Positions 12,471 to 23,692 of a stretch of DNA of 64,000 nt are shown here, piece by piece. Position 1 is the stretch's first letter, and every line of letters starts with the position of its first letter. A model generated the notes under the pieces. The model saw nothing but the letters and a program-made list of their open reading frames with translations. It made no database searches and was not told where the DNA came from. Source of the DNA: Sipunculus nudus (taxonomy: Eukaryota; Annelida; Sipuncula; Golfingiida; Sipunculidae); the NCBI GenBank assembly GCA_026874595.1, contig CM049316.1:54135676-54199675 (forward strand), given 5' to 3'. The translations under genes were made by a program, and so were the position numbers.

Positions 12471-14454
12471 CGTCAGCCATGATGGAAATCTGAACCCGCC
12501 TCTGGCGAGTTAACGTCGTCCGTTTGTTGTTCGTACTTTTTAGTTTGCCAACAAAACTGTAAGTATTCTTTATATTTCCCTACGTCCCCTGTTTTGTTCA
12601 GTCTGTGAGTCTATGATACCATTTGGTTTCTCATCCCACTTATTCTGGCTGTCGCTCCGTGCTGATACTTGTCACGGTCCGTGGAACCCCTGTTATTTTT
12701 GTCAAGCGTACTCCATTGACATGTGGGCTTGTTTCAAACACTGCCCCACTCTTGTAACTATTCGGACATTTATCCCATGTCTCCTGTTCATTCTCGGGTG
12801 AATCTGGGGGGGGGGGGGGGCGTCCTCTGATCATCGCGACTCTGTGGTTTGCGGAAACCTTCAGTTAATCCGTCTTGTTTTAACCATGTAAACAACTCCC
12901 GTGCCATGTGGTACTTTCACGTGTCTACTCTTTAAGTACTATTAGCACTAACTCAACCCCGCTTGACTTCGGGTGACTCCGGTCGTCCTTGCAAGTCTAC
13001 AGCCTTATACTGGATCTTTATGTTACTATTTACGGACGGACTTAGACGTTCTGTCTACGTCCGTTCATATTACTTCAATTTGATACGGGTCTGAGGATGT
13101 TCCGGCCTGTGCTGTTTCCGTGTCGACACACACTTCTTTTTCAGTAACGACGCCTTGTCAGCCTCAAGTTTCGTCTGCTGATCGTGCCAGATTCAAGAAG
13201 ATTCCCAGGAGCCGCTGGTCCTGTCTTCACTGCGTCCTCTGCCGTGTATGACTGCGCCCGGTTCTCCCGGGTCCGCCGGCTCCCCGCCGGTTTTTCTTTC
13301 AGGCTGTTCCTGTCAGTTGCTGTTCCAGTGTCGAAGCCCGCTCCCTTTTCATTTTCAGCGTCGTTGGCGTCTCCGGTTCTGTCTACTGGTCATTATGGTT
13401 CTAGGTCTCGCCGGTGCGTTCCGGTTTCACTACTTTTCTCGCCGTCTTATGCCGTTCCGGTAGGCGCGGTGTCTACGTCTGTTCCTGACCAGCAGCCTGC
13501 TCCTGTGTTACGGTATTTTTTCATGATGTGACCCCAGCCTGGTCTTTGACCATTGGTTGGTGGATCACACCGGCGCCCGGCCTGTCGCTTTCGGAAGTAC
13601 TTGCTGCTAGACAAGGAAGCTCGTTCTTTTTGGGTGTCCTGTTCGGACGGCCCGCCGTGTAGACGTCTCCAGACTCAGCCTGCTGCCTGCACGGATACGG
13701 GGTTCTATTGAATCCCGTCACGCTCCAGTTTCTTGCATCCGCACAACCGGCTTGCATGGAATAACCGGAGCAGCCCATCTCCTGAAGAACATCATGCTAC
13801 AGTTCACGGGAATATCTCGACCTCTACAGTTGCTACGGTTCTTCCTGGATCCTCTCCACCTTGGTCTCTGGGGACACCCGATTGTAACCGTGCGCTGTAC
13901 TTCCATCTACAAACCTGGCAGCTGTTCCATCTACTGCTATGAGGATCGAGTCCGGCCTTACTCAACCTTTTGTGCAGGTAAGTCTCTACTCGGCTACAGC
14001 ACATGTCACCGTCCATCCGCTGACTGATCTTGAAGGGCTGGGCAATCAGGCGGCAGGCATACGTTATGCTCTACGCCGTCACGTGCCTCTTATCATTTAC
14101 TCAGGAACCTGTCACTATCACAGATATTGAGAGTCTTCCGCACATGATGGCGCCGAACTCCAACACATTCTCTGTCGTATTTTAGAGACTTGTTTTTATT
14201 TCTTATTCGACGTGCAGGCTGTTTGCGCTATTACGCATCTTCAGGACTGCTTACTTCCGACCTGTCGGGATTACATACAACCTTTCCGGGTTTCCTCCTG
14301 TTTGGAGGGCAACTACGCAACTCGTTCGATCGCGCCCTAGACCGCGCTGATCGGGAAACCCGATTGCGCTCATCTCAACCTTCGTCTAGTACCTCGGTCC
14401 GTCCTATTGGATATGGTTCTGCCCCTGCTAGGCAGTCACTTCCTCGCCTCCGGC

Positions 14455-14530
14455 TTCTGTGGCTCTGTGATAGAGCATTGGTCTCAAAGCCGGGAGATCG
14501 TGAGTTCGAATCTACGCCTGGGTGCTAGAT
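14455..14530 (+). other. tRNA-like segment inside the DIRS element
   Basis: GTGGCTCTGTGATAGAGCATTGG, then CTCAAAGCCGGGAGATCG, then GAGTTCGAATC resembles D-arm, anticodon-arm and T-arm of a tRNA. The B box is good (GAGTTCGAATC), but the T-stem and acceptor do not pair. It is probably a SINE head inserted in the DIRS relic or a chance tRNA-like relic, not a tRNA gene. Confidence 0.4.
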
Positions 14531-14689
14531 TTCAAGGTGCTCGCTCTGCAGGCTTAAAGGGAAGGCCGTGTTTTACTCACAACTGACCCAGTCCCGGCCT
14601 CTGCAGTAGTCCCCGGGCTTGGTTGAAGGCAGGATGTAAAATTAGAGGAATCGTGTAGTCTGAAACGGGATAATATTCTCCAGATACGG

Positions 14690-15250
14690 TGCCAGCTCTG
14701 ACAACGGCTGTGTCCTTCCTGTCCGGCAGTGGGTCTTCGTTCGGGTGCTATCCTTTAGAAGTGATTTTTCCCGGAAATCTATTGTTTCGGTCGGCGCCCG
14801 CCTCCCTGTTCTTTTCGGGCCCATGGCGCCTTTCACTTCGTCCCGTTCGCCCGATGAATTGGACGTTCAAATTCTTCCGTCGTCACAACCGTATCTTCGG
14901 TTTACTTATGGGTCTCCCGTATATCAGTTCCGCGCCCTACCGTTCGGATTGTATGTGACCCGGTGGTTGATAACCATGACCACATGGTCACTCCCACTCT
15001 CCGATACTCTCAGACAAATCGCTCTCAACTACTAAAATCATGGTTTCTTTCATTACTACGGAACCTGGGTGTTTCTCGTCAATATGAAAACCTCCACTTC
15101 CGCCCACCGAGTCTATTCAGTTCTTGGCGTGGTCTTCTTTGTCGTGACAGGGATCGCATCCCTTCCTCGCGAATTTGGGCTCTTATCCGTTCTCGGATTC
15201 GTAAGTTTCCGGCAATCCACCACGTCGACTCTCGTGCGGCTGCCTTCACT
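14690..15250 (+). pseudogene. DIRS reverse transcriptase remnant
   Basis: Plus-strand frames keep a DIRS/Ngaro-like RT block, YLRFTYGSPVYQFRALPFGL, at about 14890-14950. A later block, LGVFLVNMKTSTSAHRVYSVLG-like, spans about 15060-15130 and corresponds to the FLVNxEKSxxxPxQxxxFLG region downstream of the catalytic core. The intervening YxDD-like catalytic segment is missing or unreadable near 14960-15050. Several frameshifts separate the blocks. Confidence 0.7.
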
Positions 15251-15424
15251 CAACTAGTTGGCCCCGTTTATTCCGCTGAGCCGCCTCTATTTCCGTCCTG
15301 TTCATCGCTCTTTTTGGATCAAACCCTTTCAACGTGGGGTCCAATCGTCCCACGTTGCTCCCGCTTCGTCTCGCCTGGTACTTGCTCCGTCCATGGATGG
15401 TTATTCCGTTCCTTATTCAAGGAA

Positions 15425-15735
15425 TCCCTTCTTCCGCGAGATCGAATGCTCCATATTCACGGACGCTTCTCTACTCGGGTGGGGAGCTCACATGACCGAT
15501 CTCCGGATTTCGGCCTCTGGTCCCCCTCCGAGCGTCTCCTTCCCATCACTGTGCTGGAACTCCGGGCAATCCGTCGGACATTCGCTCAATATACATGCGC
15601 TTCTTCGACCGTCATATTGTCGGACGTCACTACGGTGGTGACATATCTCAAAATACAGAGCAGTACCCGGTCTCCCTCACTACTTCGGGAGACATATTGT
15701 TTGAACTATGTATTCCGCTGCGGGCGGCTCTCCGC
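15425..15735 (+). pseudogene. DIRS RNase H remnant
   Basis: FTDASLLGWGAHM at about 15455-15495 is the first catalytic-Asp motif of DIRS-type RNase H. After a frameshift near 15510 comes GLWSPSERLLPITVLELRAI, which holds the Glu helix. SDVTTVVTYL and then STRSPSLLRET (about 15610-15690) hold the third acidic residue and the typical QGGTRSPSL-like stretch. The order and spacing match DIRS polyproteins. It is inactive because the reading frame is split. Confidence 0.75.
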
Positions 15736-16069
15736 GCATGTCATGTTCCCGGCGTCTACACAGGGCGGTGTTACATTCCCTCGGGTCTCTGTAATTCGAT
15801 CTGTTCGTTTTTCCGTCCCCGACGGCCCTCAATCGTCCGCCGAGTATTTCTGTTCACCCCGACAGTCCCGGAAATCTTAGATGTCTTTGTCTTTTTTACT
15901 TCGTGGCGCACAATTGACATACACATGTCTATGAGGTTATCGTGCTGCGTTGTTATCCGTTTTACGTCCGTTTTACGTCCCCGTTTTGGTCACGTTCGCA
16001 TTCTTAAATCGTCAACTCGTGCCAGATTTCTGAAGTCTTCTCGTCCTCGCTTTAATTCCCCTTCTTAGC

Positions 16070-16215
16070 GTCTCGATGTAGTTTTACCACCTTTTGAGTC
16101 TCTTCGCTCGGCTCATCTCCTACATCTGTCGCGCAAAATGGTTTTTTACTCCTCGCTCTGACATCCGCCGGACGACGTTCTGAGCTTCATGACCTTTTGC
16201 TGATTTCGAATTCAC
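16070..16215 (+). pseudogene. Truncated tyrosine recombinase of the DIRS element
   Basis: PPFESLRSAHLLHLSRK lies at about 16089-16140. After a frameshift comes TSAGRRSELHDLL at about 16160-16200, the family's conserved helix with the first catalytic Arg. The HxxR and catalytic Tyr boxes are absent, because the coding part runs directly into the ICR at 16217. The enzyme is therefore a deletion relic. Confidence 0.65.
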
Positions 16216-16216
16216 T

Positions 16217-16320
16217 CAGTAATACAGAAAATGCTCACATTAAGGTTTACGTATTTAAACCCCCATTCCCTCCCCGTGAATTGTGTTTTTCTTTTAGTAA
16301 ACAGATGTGAGCTTTTCTGT
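16217..16320. repeat. DIRS internal complementary region (ICR)
   Basis: The first part (about 16217-16257) is complementary to the left outer end at about 12289-12333. The second part (about 16258-16320) is complementary to the right outer end at about 16487-16548, including a perfect complement over CCCCCATTCCCTCCCCGTGA. In DIRS elements the ICR serves as template for completing the termini and contains the joint of the circular intermediate. Confidence 0.75.
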
Positions 16321-16342
16321 TAACAGCTCTCCCTCCCGTGCT

Positions 16343-16549
16343 CCGAAGAAAAAGTGGATCTTGGGACCGGAAGGGTGACCTAGATAATACCAGAATGAGG
16401 CGGAATGGGCGATAATAGGCCCAATAAGGAAACATTTTGTTGGCTTACTCTGGCGTATAAACTCCTAACGGAGAAAATGCTCATTTATACAGAAAAGCTC
16501 ACATCAGTATACTATCAAAACCACCATTCACGGGGAGGGAATGGGGGAG
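16343..16549. repeat. DIRS right inverted terminal repeat
   Basis: The inner 165 bases are the inverted partner of the left ITR. The outer 40 bases are unique to the right end and are mirrored in the ICR. Confidence 0.8.
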
Positions 16550-16559
16550 GGGGTTGGTT

Positions 16560-16710
16560 CTGGCATGGGGCAAAGAACCAGACCAATGAGAGCTTGTGTT
16601 CCGGTATAATCAAACAACATCAGTGGTCTGGTTACAATTCCTTGCTCTTTGCGCACTCGGGGAGGACTGCAGTGTATAACCGCTGTGTGAGGAGCATGAT
16701 TATATATAAA
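16560..16710 (+). repeat. Fragment of a dispersed repeat
   Basis: Contains the CTGCAGTGTATAACCGCTGTGTGAGGAG block also present at 6985-7080 and, diverged, at 20160-20192. The borders are not clear. Confidence 0.45.
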
Positions 16711-17565
16711 TCCAGTATATGAATCTTACCTTTCGATTATCAGTTCTCAAGACTTAAATAGAACAACGCACCGATGACTCCTCCGACCTGGCACTTACCC
16801 GGGACCTAGCAAAGACTGTGGCAACTGGACCCAGGAAGGAAGCCATACTCCTTGATTCAAAGTCCTTTTTCCAGTAATTCGCCTAATCTGTCTGCTCTAA
16901 TGGGCAAGCAAAACCTGTATGATCACAAGGTTATGGCTTACTTCATCATCTCCACCTATGGTGTCATCCAAATACTGGCCGACTTAACACCCGTAAGGCA
17001 GTAAGGAAAAATGCCATATAAGAACTAATCTTGCGGGAGATTTTTTTTACATAATCTTATGGGATAGGAATAGTACTATTAGGCTAGGAGTTATAGCCAG
17101 AATAAAGACCAAAGGTAAAAAAAAAAAAAAAAAATGCAACAAAATTTCTGTTTGCACAGTGCATTTTCGTAAGGTATGTAGTTTGACATACTAAAAGTCT
17201 ACCAAAATCAACAGATGGGATATAAGAAAATTTTATGTTTTCCTTCTACCTGAAGTCGTGATTTTTTGAAAATATTAAATTTTACATAAATTACAGTACA
17301 AACCGTAATTTTATTAACACTGGTTCCAACCACTGTATTCAAGTAAGCAAAACTTTTTGATTGATAACGTAGGATACTAAAAAGCGTCAAATTAAATATA
17401 TATTTAGGTAAAAAATGTGATTTTAGATGATTTTTTCTTGATAAAAATACCGTATTTATAGGGTCACTTCACAGACATCTCTTTCATCCCTTACATCCTT
17501 CAACATATTGGTGTATGTTACGCTGAGATACATTTTATAATTTCTTGGCTGTGTTTTAAAACAAA
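16711..17565. other. No recognised feature
   Basis: AT-rich sequence with an A18-like run near 17120. No supported gene. Confidence 0.5.
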
Positions 17566-17569
17566 TTTT

Positions 17570-18270
17570 GACAAAATACTGTATTTCTGAAGAGAGTAAT
17601 GGCCGCTTTTGTTCTTAAAGGTTACCCCTACCCCTTGGTGGTTAATCATGTTATACAAGCATTTTAGTCAAGTTGCCAGTAAGGGGTACCTTTGAATGGT
17701 CTATATTATAAATTTTTTTTATGAATTTTTGATTGTAGGGATCCACTGATACTTTTGAGTTGGGTTTTGCTCACGACGACTTTGGGCAACTTTCGTAATA
17801 TGCAAATGAAGGCCGCCATTGTCGATAATTCTATTTTCTTCCATGTCTGAAGAAGTAACCATGATAATTGTGTGAATATTGTGTCTAGACCTAGGTTTTC
17901 ATGGTCAAAGATTCAAATAAAACACTAATAATAACGTTTTACTTTATATTTTAAATTGTAATACGCAAATTAGGGCCGCCATTGACGATAATTCTATTTT
18001 CTTCGATATCTCAAGAACTAACCATGATAATTGTGGGAATATTGTGTCTAGAACGAGGTTTTCATTGTCAAAGATACAAATGAAACCATATTAACAACGG
18101 TTAAGTTCATATTTTACATTTTTAATATGTAAATTAATGCCGCCATTGATGAAAAGTCAACCTTCCTCAATATCTGAAAAGCTTACCATTGTAATTGGTC
18201 GAACATTGTGTCTAAACTTAGGTTTTAATGGTCAAAGATTCAAATGAAACCAGTGGGTTAACTAAAATTT
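17570..18270. repeat. Foldback left arm, three tandem units
   Basis: Units are marked by GCCGCCATTG at about 17811, 17972 and 18139 (periods about 161 and 168). Each also carries a TCTGAA/TCAAGAA..TAACCATGATAATTG block and the TCTAGACC.AGGTTTTCATGG block. Confidence 0.8.
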
Positions 18271-19444
18271 ATTATGCAAATTTTGATGGCATTACATGCA
18301 ATTAAAACATAGGTTTTCATCTTCAAAGATTGTTAAAGATCATCGGAACAAAACTTGATGTTAAGTTTTTTGTATATATAAATTGCACTATTTGGCTAAG
18401 AATGTACTTATTCCCGACAATTTTATACTTTTTTGTAAGATTTTATAAATTTTCCATAAAATCGAGAGTGGCAGCACTGAACACAAAATACCAATTTATA
18501 GATTATCTACTTAACTTGGCCAATATATATGTTATATGGAGAGTAAGTCAAGATATTAGATTTTTTAGATTATTAGGATGTTAGTATATTTTACCATTTT
18601 GCTACTGTTTTGGGTGACATTAGTTTATAAAAAAAACACAATCCCACAGGGACCAGTTATTATCATGATAAATAATGATAGTTGCATGGTTCAGAAACAA
18701 TTATCAGATCAGTCAGCAGTACACTGGAATCTATTCAACCATGCTTTGCTCAAGAATAGTCTTTCAGGGAAAACTAAATAGATATTTTTGCAGATACAAT
18801 GTATGAACCTTACGTTTTTGTTAAAATGATACAGTCGCTGTAAATTTTAAATTCTTCCACCAACAATATATATGGCATATATAACAGGAGATACTCTACG
18901 CTTAGGATTTAAATTAAGTATATATCATTAAAACAGTTATGTACATATAGATTTTATATCAAATTTTTGAAGAGGCAATTAATACTTCTGCTGAAAAGTT
19001 CCGCTGAAAAAAATACTTTGATAAGACCAGGTACACTATCTAATTATATGTCGGCCATAGAGGGCAGTTAATGTGTTAATTCTGGCTTCTGCATGTACAC
19101 CTAAAACAGACAGGTGCACGTACATGCTCTGGTATTTTCTACTTAATTATTCTAAAAAGAATAACCTATACTTAAATACTTTTATAAATACTTTTAAATA
19201 CTTTATAAATTAACGGATAAACTATAGTAGTTAGAGTGTGCATGGACATCAAAATGTGTAATCACAATGATTGGATCGCATTTTGCCATCGTTTCTTCAA
19301 AGGTAAAGACGTTAATCCTCGTATACCAAGATAAACCACTCAGATTAACCACTCAGGGTTAGGGATGACCTTCAAACACAAAAGCGGTAATTTCTCTCTA
19401 CAGAAATAAAGTATTGCGTCAAATTTTTTTAAACAACTTATTTC

Positions 19445-20125
19445 AGTTAACAAAGATTTCACATGGTTTCATTTGATTCTTTGACCATTAAATCCTAGAT
19501 TAGACACAAAGTTCGACCAATTATCATGGTTAGTTTTTCAGATATTGAGGAAGGTAGACTTTTCATCAATGGCGGCTCTAATTTACATATTAAAATTTAA
19601 AATATGGACTTGACCATTGTTAATATGGTTTCATTTGTATCTTTTGCCATGAAAACCTAGGTCTAGACACAATATTCGACCAATTAACATGGTTAGTTCT
19701 TCAGATATCCTCAATGGCGGTCCTTATTTGCATATTAATATTAAAAATATGAAGTTAAACGTTACTATTATGATTTTATTTGAATCTTTGACCATGAAAA
19801 CCTGGGTCTAGACATAATATTCGACCAATTATCATGGTTACTTCTTGAGATATCGAAGAAAATAGAATTATCGTCAATGGCGGCCCTAATTTGCATATTA
19901 CAAAAGTTGACCAAAATCGTCGTGACCACAACCCTACTTAAAAATATCAGTAGACTCCTACTATCACAAATTCATAAAAAAATTATAATATAGACCATTC
20001 AAAGGTATCCCTTACTGGCAACTCTACTAAAATGCTCGTATCCCGTTATTTAAAATTAAGGGGTAGGGGTTACCTTTAAGTACAAGAGCGGCCATATCTC
20101 TCTCCAGAAATAAAGTATTGTTATA
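19445..20125. repeat. Foldback right arm, three tandem units in inverse order
   Basis: The complements of the left-arm unit markers occur as CAATGGCGG at about 19568, 19712 and 19876. The outermost 60 bases complement the left outer end. Confidence 0.8.
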
Positions 20126-20311
20126 GAAAGCAATGCTAAAAACAAAAAAGATCTTGGCTGACTGCTGTGTATAAACGCTGACTGAGGAGCATACATTGCA
20201 TAGAGGGCATCATTGTTTTCTGAAGGAAAGGTTTTTATTTTTAGAACAAATATTACTGTACGTGCCACTTCCTTTTTTCAAAGGAGGTCCGTCAGTGGAA
20301 CTTATCCTCGT

Positions 20312-20791
20312 CTACTGCTACACTAGCTACAGGCCTGTAACGCAAACGTTTCTATTTGTTCTTTCATGTTTGCGTTACAGCTTGTAAGGTGGGGATTGTA
20401 CCCTCTAAAACTTGGTCAGACCTGACCAAAGTGGTCCAGACCATATTGATCGGCTTTCAGTGAGAGGACATGCAAAAACCCCTACATTTTACGCATAATA
20501 CAATTGTGGAGAATCATTTGAAATATAAATTGTAACTAAATTGTTCAGTATGTATGAAAATATTGGCCTGGCAAGGCATGCTGGGAAGGCTAAGGAAAGT
20601 CCTTCAATGGGTGATTTATGAGGGAACCACCTTATTTGGGTGATTTTAGGTGATTTGCATTGATCCCCTGTTAATTTGCATGTTATTCCTTTTTGGGTTG
20701 TGTTCAAATAAGGGGGGGGGGGGACTCTCACCAACAGGTGTTCGGACTCCATTCCTGAATGGAGTCTAAATGTTCGGGCTACTGCTACACT
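20312..20791. other. Candidate insertion flanked by 13-bp direct repeats, with hairpins
   Basis: CTACTGCTACACT occurs at about 20312 and again at about 20779, 467 bases apart, as a target duplication would. Inside are a perfect 13-bp stem (CTGTAACGCAAAC at 20335-20347 with GTTTGCGTTACAG at 20368-20380), an 8-bp stem (TTGGTCAG/CTGACCAA near 20413-20430) and a 10-bp stem near the right end (GACTCCATTC/GAATGGAGTC, 20745-20766). No coding frame is recognisable. Confidence 0.4.
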
Positions 20792-20799
20792 GGACCCCT

Positions 20800-22745
20800 C
20801 AGGTCATGCCTTTGGATATCAAGTGGAACAGTTCCTTGGTTTGCTTTTTCTCGATTTACTTTTTCACTACTGACATCTAAGGTTTTATACTTCGATCGCT
20901 TATAGATATAAAGTTATAAATATAGTTATAGGCATACAAGATATTAGGATATTGTAAGGCAAACAAAACAAGACTAGACAGATAAGAGAAGTAAGGACAA
21001 GATTAGATGAGATCAGATTAAATAGATAGCTAGATTGGCGAGTATTTCATGTAGAAATTGTTTGCGTTGGTAATGTGGTCAGTTTCGTCATTTCCATTTA
21101 AATGAAAGATATACCAGACAGGTGCACATATGGAATAAATGTATGGCATTAGTATATTTATGAAAGCAGTCAGTGTTAATACCTTCACATTCCCATACAA
21201 CCCAGCATTAGCATAACTGAGACAAACAGATGGAGTTGAGAACTCTTGTAGAAGGGTCCAATTAGTTGACTTCACCTATCTATTTTAAAATGCCATTGTT
21301 GTCAAAACACTGTCTCCGAGATGAAAACATTTAATACGGTACCTATCTATTAAGAAGCTTCTTGGGCCTTAGAAAGAGAGTTCTCATGAAAAAAAAGCCT
21401 GTTAGGTTTCTACATTTTTTTCTTTGAGTGTGCTTGAATACCCTTCGATATAGACTGGATTGTTAATATTTCTTCTCGGGGGAACTGAACGTGCTTATCA
21501 CACAGTATCTGAGCCTCTTTCTAGATGGGCTTTGACACCCTCGTCCCCATTAAGTCTGTGGCCGGCCTGATTCCAGACAATATCACCTTCCATGTCCCCA
21601 ATTAATCTGTCACTTCAGGCAAACCAGTGAACCATTCTTATAGTCCAAACCTTTCAGTATCCATGCCCAATATAGGAGGCCGTTCACTGAACACGGAAGT
21701 GGTTGTAATTTTGTATGATATAATTAAGTTATTATTTCTGGGAAAGTTATCAAGAATGTATTTTGCCCTGTAAACATGTCTCCATTCACGTGTCTGTCAT
21801 TAGAATGTAACTCAGGCATGGAAGTTTGTTCAACTAATGTTTTTTTCTCAGAACTTATTGATTGGTGGTATAAACTGTAGAGGGACTGTGGACAGAAATA
21901 ACTTATACGGCTTAATTCGTGCGGTAATCACATGAAAACGAGAAGCGATCCCCCTTTTAAGTACACAGCTATGGCTTAGTATGTTTCCTGACACTTGAGG
22001 GTATAGTTGCTTCAAATATTTATTGGGTTATTTATTTTTTTATATTTTTTATATACAATGTTTTACCAGGGTAATATTCAATCCCCATTAGTGCCAACAC
22101 ACTACTCGTACTTTGGGCACTCAAGGTATAGAGTTCCAGTAAACTTGCTTTCCCGTATTGTTTTATATATAAACAATTAAGACCTGTGCTTGGCCAATGA
22201 ATGTTAAGGGTTTTCGCCGGACCTCCTTAGTGTACTGCGCTCACTCAGTCCTTTTCCAGAGTCCAGAAACACTTAAGGCGATAATGATTAGTCATTTTTT
22301 TTTCGTAAGTATAAGCGCAGTCCTTAATCTTCGACAAATGCCGTTTTGACATATCGCTTTGTTTACATTTATTATCATAATTCGTCGTATACACAAATCG
22401 ACATTAAATAATTGGCGTGTTGAAAATATGAAATTAGTCTCATCCCCTCGATAAAATATATGTCAAAAGCTTGGGGTTCGGTCATTATCCTTGGCGTCTT
22501 TCCATTCCACCAACCTGTTTGTGCGTATTTGGTGTTGATCCGGGTTATAGATTCAGGCACGACATAAACGAATATGCACAGAAGTACAGTCACTTACATG
22601 TTATGCGGTATCCCCTTACTCGCTAATTCACGCATATTATGGCAGAAATCCCTATTAACATCTTAAACACTTATTAACAAATATCATGCATTTAAATCTA
22701 GTGTATAAATAAAGTGTATCATCTATCCCTATTAAAACTGAATAT
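20800..22745. other. No recognised feature
   Basis: AT-rich. One minus-strand frame at about 22375-22590 begins with a hydrophobic run (VLLCIFVYVV) but has no ATG at its head and no recognisable domain. Confidence 0.45.
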
Positions 22746-22754
22746 TTTCGACGT

Positions 22755-23060
22755 TCGGTGTTTAAAGCTATACTTTTAAAACTTAGGGGTTTTAAAAGTG
22801 GTTGAAGAGGGTTTACAGCGTGTCTAAAAAGCAAAACCCTTTAAAACCCCTTCAGGGTTTTCCTTTAAAAGCCTTAATCTATAAAACCTTTTTACGGTTT
22901 TTTCCCAAAAACTCCTTTTACAAGTTTTGATAAACCCTCTAGAAACCCTTATAGTATTATTAAAAATCTTTAAGAATCCTTTTTAATTTATAAAAAAACC
23001 TTTTACCCCCTTTATGGGATCTTAAAACCCTTTTGGAATAATTTTAGAAACCTATTTAAG
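22755..23060. repeat. Cryptically simple AAACCCTTT-rich region
   Basis: The motif (T)TTAAAACCC(C)TTT and its complement recur many times with irregular spacing across about 300 bases. There is no fixed period. It is not a telomeric array, because units vary in length and order. Confidence 0.6.
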
Positions 23061-23076
23061 GGAATAAAACTTATAT

Positions 23077-23692
23077 TACTAGCATTGGTGCAGGCAGTTT
23101 TTTTTCAGTTCTCTGAATTTCATGTTAAACAACATGTTTGCTGTTGTGATAGACTAGATTTAGCAACACAATGTTGGATGTGGTGAACCTTTTAGAAACC
23201 TTTTTAATTCACCAAAAACCTTTTGTTCACCTTTATGACATGTTAAAAACTTCAGAATCATTTCAGAAAAAATAAATATCTTCTGCTGAAAATCGCCAAT
23301 ACGGTGTTTGTTTTCAGCCTGTAATTAAGTCTTAAGCCACAATAAAATGGGCTGCGTCTTCCAAGGTTCCTACTTACAACATTCCTGGATTTTCAACTCG
23401 CAATACATTCTACACATTTTTACTTACAATAATAATTGTTCACATTCTGTCAAGTCTAATTTGGTAAACTCTCTGTTAAATTTGGTTAAAATTCGCTTAA
23501 GAAGGATGCCGCTTTCAAAATAGAACGTCGCCTCTAAGGTTCCTACAGACCCATCCCATCTTGCATCTGTCGCACGATTCTCATATTGCACTACCACATT
23601 GTGTTGTTAACATGGTAAACATGGTATTAACATTCAGAGAACTGAAATATAATAAACTGCCTGAATTTACGCTAGTAGTATCTATTCTGAGA
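23077..23692. mobile_element. Inverted-repeat (MITE-like) element
   Basis: The left end TACTAGCATTGGTGCAGGCAG and the following TTTCAGTTCTCTGAATTTCATGTTAA are mirrored at 23575-23690. The reverse complement of that stretch reads TACTAGCGTAAATTCAGGCAG and TTTCAGTTCTCTGAATGTTAA. The inverted repeats are about 110 bases long with a 400-base interior. No target duplication is certain. Confidence 0.6.

Larger units (their letters stand above)
12289..16549 (+). mobile_element. Degenerate DIRS-type (tyrosine recombinase) retrotransposon
   Basis: The element has the three hallmarks of the DIRS order. First, inverted terminal repeats: about 12306-12470 is the reverse complement of about 16343-16508, with shared blocks such as GGTGACCTAGATAATACCAG and CTCCTAACGGAGAAAAT. 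Second, plus-strand coding remnants lie in the order RT, RNase H, tyrosine recombinase. Third, an internal complementary region at 16217-16320 consists of the complement of the left outer end followed by the complement of the right outer end. Frames are broken by many indels and stops. The recombinase is cut off just after its first catalytic Arg region, so the copy is inactive. The 12.5-14.4 kb part would hold the gag-like frame, but I recognise no domain there. No target duplication was seen, as expected for YR elements. Confidence 0.85.
17570..20125. mobile_element. Foldback-type element with tandem-subrepeat arms
   Basis: The left arm (about 17570-18270) and right arm (about 19445-20125) are inverted copies of each other, separated by a 1.2-kb spacer. 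Each arm starts at the outer end with a TATTTCTG.AGAGAG..ATGGCCGC-like stretch and a CTTAAAGGT.ACCCCTACCCCTT block. It then holds three tandem units of about 145-170 bases, each centred on GCCGCCATTG and CATGGTCAAAGATTCAAAT. Two arms of several hundred bases with internal tandem repeats is the architecture of foldback (FB/Galileo-like) transposons. The spacer has no open frame I recognise as a transposase, so this is a non-autonomous or decayed copy. A second copy of the outer-end sequence lies in direct orientation at about 19355-19425. Confidence 0.75.

Noticed and set aside
14963-15880. A 305-codon frame as an intact protein
   Set aside because: Only its later part is in the DIRS RNase H frame. 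The first part is the wrong frame of the RT region, and known motifs jump between frames.
22375-22593. Minus-strand frame with a signal-peptide-like start
   Set aside because: The open frame does not begin with ATG and no domain or splice border supports it.
22755-23060. Interstitial telomere relic
   Set aside because: The AAACCC-like units vary in length and order, occur in both orientations, and never form a regular TTAGGG-type array.
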